Source of the DNA: Devosia sp. 66-14
Lineage (GTDB): Bacteria > Pseudomonadota > Alphaproteobacteria > Rhizobiales > Devosiaceae
NCBI GenBank assembly: GCA_001899085.1
Contig: MKVB01000006.1
Coordinates: forward strand, 529,586-593,585
Length of the DNA stretch: 64,000 bases
Reading direction: 5' to 3'
This document shows, one piece after another, positions 62,151 through 64,000 of this stretch. Numbering within the stretch: position 1 is the first letter of the stretch; every line of letters begins with the position of its first letter. Below the pieces are notes generated by a model. The model had not been told where the DNA came from and made no database searches. It saw only the letters and a list, made by a program, of their open reading frames with translations. A program made the position numbers and the translations under genes.

Positions 62151-64000
62151 ATGCCCGAACTCCTCGTCGAACTGTTCTCGGAAGAAATCCCTGCGCGCAT
62201 GCAGCGCAAGGCGGCCGAGGACCTGAAGAAGGCCGTGACCAATGCGCTGGTCGATGCGGGCCTCGTCTACGAGGGCGCCAAGGCATTCGTCACGCCGCGC
62301 CGGCTGGCGTTGACGGTCACCGGGCTGCCCGCCCGTTCGCCGGACACGCACGAAGAACGCAAGGGGCCGCGGGTCGGCTCGCCGCAGCAGGCGATCGACG
62401 GCTTCCTCAAGGCGGCAGGGCTCGGCTCGATCGACGAGGCCAAGATCGAGGCCGATCCCAAGAAGGGCGAGTTCTATGTCGCGCATATCGACAAGAAGGG
62501 GGCCGAAGCCACCGACATCCTGGCGACGCTCCTGCCCAAGGTGATCACCGGGTTCGACTGGCCGAAATCCATGCAATGGGGCAATGGCGGGCTGACCTGG
62601 GTGCGGCCGCTACGCGCCATCACCGCAACGTTCGGCACCGACAATGACGAGCCGGTGGTCATCCCGTTCAAGTCGAACACCGTCGCTTCCGGCCAGACCA
62701 CGTTCGGCCACCGCTTCCTTGCCCCCGAGGCGATCCGGGTGAAGCGCTTCGACGATTACGTGCAGGCGCTGGAGAAGGCCAAGGTCGTCCTCGACATCGA
62801 CCGGCGCAAGGAGATCATCAAGGCCGACGCCGACAATCTCGCTTTCGCGCAGGGCCTGAGCGTCATTCATGACGAGGGTCTGCTCGAAGAAGTGGCCGGA
62901 CTCGTCGAATGGCCGGTGGTGATGATGGGCTCGTTCGACCCGGCCTTCCTCGAAGTGCCCGAGGAAGTGATCATTGCCACGATCCGCGCCAACCAGAAGT
63001 GCTTCTGCCTGCGCGACAGCGCGGGCAAGCTGGCGCCGTTCTTCATCATCACCTCGAACCAGATCGCCGCCGACGGCGGCAAGACCATCGTCGCCGGCAA
63101 CGAACGCGTCATCCGCGCCCGCCTGTCGGACGCCCGGTTCTTCTATCAGACGGACCTCTCGCTGCCGCTCGAGCATGGCCTGCCCAAGCTCGAGGAGAGC
63201 GTGTTCCACGCCAAGCTGGGCACGCAGTTCCAGCGTGTCGAACGACTGGTGAAGCTTTCGGGCGAGATCGCCCTCAAGGTCGGGGCCAACCCCGAGCTGG
63301 CCAAGCGCGCCGCGATGCTGGCCAAGGCCGACCTCACCACCGGCATGGTCGGCGAGTTTCCCGAGTTGCAGGGCATCATGGGCCGCTACTATGCCCTGGC
63401 GCAGGGCGAGCCGCTGGCGATCGCCAACGCCATCGCCGACCACTACAAGCCGCTGGGCCCCACCGACCTCGTGCCGGGCGAGCCGGTCGCCATCGCCGTG
63501 GCGCTGGCCGACAAGCTCGATACGCTCAAAGGCTTCTGGTCGATCGACGAGAAGCCCACCGGCTCGCGTGACCCGTTCGCACTGCGCCGCGCTGCGCTCG
63601 GCGTCATCCGCATCGTTACCGACAACAACCTGCGCTTCCCGCTCGAGGTCGAGCCCGACCTGCTGAGCTTCTTCCACGACCGCCTGAAAGTGACGCTGCG
63701 CGATGCCGGCGCCCGCCATGACCTGGTCGATGCGGTGATCGGCAAGGACAGCAACGACATGCTGGAGATCACCGAACGGGTCGAGGCGCTGTCGAAACTG
63801 CTCGGCTCCGAGGACGGCAGGAACCTGCTTGCCGGCTACAAGCGCGCCGCCAACATCCTCAGCGCCGAGGAAAAGAAGGACGGCAAGAGCTTTGCCGCGC
63901 CGGTCGATCCGGCGCTGCTGTCGCTCAGCGAGGAAGCGACGCTGGCCGAGGCGATCGCCTCGGTGGATACGGCGGTGGCGGCCAAGGTCGCCGCCAATGA
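62151..64000 (+). CDS. glyS: Glycyl-tRNA synthetase beta subunit (3' partial)
   Basis: Beta subunit of the heterotetrameric glycyl-tRNA synthetase, which binds tRNA-Gly and is needed with GlyQ. The frame is open from ATG 62151 to the window end (616 codons read, no stop), so the C-terminal anticodon-binding end lies outside. The family start [18 protein letters not shown] is textbook, followed by [31 protein letters not shown] and [19 protein letters not shown] blocks. It is on the opposite strand to glyQ and about 16 kb from it. A family B palindrome lies upstream, and no terminator or ribosome-site anomaly is visible at the start. Confidence 0.96.
   Translation, partial: MPELLVELFSEEIPARMQRKAAEDLKKAVTNALVDAGLVYEGAKAFVTPRRLALTVTGLPARSPDTHEERKGPRVGSPQQAIDGFLKAAGLGSIDEAKIEADPKKGEFYVAHIDKKGAEATDILATLLPKVITGFDWPKSMQWGNGGLTWVRPLRAITATFGTDNDEPVVIPFKSNTVASGQTTFGHRFLAPEAIRVKRFDDYVQALEKAKVVLDIDRRKEIIKADADNLAFAQGLSVIHDEGLLEEVAGLVEWPVVMMGSFDPAFLEVPEEVIIATIRANQKCFCLRDSAGKLAPFFIITSNQIAADGGKTIVAGNERVIRARLSDARFFYQTDLSLPLEHGLPKLEESVFHAKLGTQFQRVERLVKLSGEIALKVGANPELAKRAAMLAKADLTTGMVGEFPELQGIMGRYYALAQGEPLAIANAIADHYKPLGPTDLVPGEPVAIAVALADKLDTLKGFWSIDEKPTGSRDPFALRRAALGVIRIVTDNNLRFPLEVEPDLLSFFHDRLKVTLRDAGARHDLVDAVIGKDSNDMLEITERVEALSKLLGSEDGRNLLAGYKRAANILSAEEKKDGKSFAAPVDPALLSLSEEATLAEAIASVDTAVAAKVAAN

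Overview
The window is GC-rich chromosomal DNA from an alphaproteobacterium, most likely Hyphomicrobiales. A Devosia-like genome is my best guess. The basis is the rhizobial-type (ReAV-like) asparaginase, a TIGR03808-type Tat protein, split glyQ/glyS, ispH-rnhA and trmN6/ispB/ispE/ETF-QO gene neighbourhoods, and codon use dominated by G/C third positions. No rRNA, tRNA, CRISPR array, integrase or insertion sequence was recognised. Both ends cut a gene: an oligopeptidase B-like peptidase on the left and glyS on the right.

Layout. 1-9.7 kb: housekeeping and envelope genes (peptidase, Fe/Mn superoxide dismutase, pseudo-receiver protein, LOG-like protein, HerA/YjgR-like ATPase, Tat-exported beta-helix protein, class 3 asparaginase, SH3b protein, two tandem paralogous secreted proteins). 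9.9-11.6 kb: a sugar-type dehydrogenase/isomerase pair. 11.7-17.6 kb: a yejBEFA-type oligopeptide importer. 17.7-31 kb: a long minus-strand catabolic block. 31.2-37.6 kb: a divergent plus-strand block with an NMT1/THI5-type ABC importer, a cytosine-deaminase-like amidohydrolase, an FAD-linked oxidase and a flavodoxin-fold oxidoreductase. 37.7-64 kb: mostly housekeeping genes (cell wall hydrolase, PEP-utilising enzyme, ispH, rnhA, glyQ, S49 peptidase, trmN6, ispB, ispE, TPR protein, ETF-QO, uracil-DNA glycosylase, nucleoside hydrolase, MFS transporter, moaB, LemA/DUF2207, glyS).

The most exciting part is 17.7-29.1 kb. It encodes a histidine-ammonia-lyase-like protein without the Ala-Ser-Gly MIO triad, a urocanase-like protein with altered active-site segments, a DUF917 (thiohydantoin desulfurase family) protein, a hydantoinase-like amidohydrolase, an M20 carbamoylase-like hydrolase and a complete quaternary-amine-type ABC importer. 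Read in order, this matches uptake of ergothioneine (a trimethyl-betaine of 2-thiohistidine) and its conversion through thiourocanate, a thiohydantoin propionate, hydantoin-5-propionate and N-carbamoylglutamate to glutamate. The pathway assignment is inference from family membership, gene order and motif changes.

Two families of intergenic palindromes are scattered through the window. Family A (about 120-145 bp, five copies) and family B (about 80-100 bp, three copies) sit mainly at gene ends and inside operons. One family A copy lies in frame in the 5' coding part of the DUF2207 gene.
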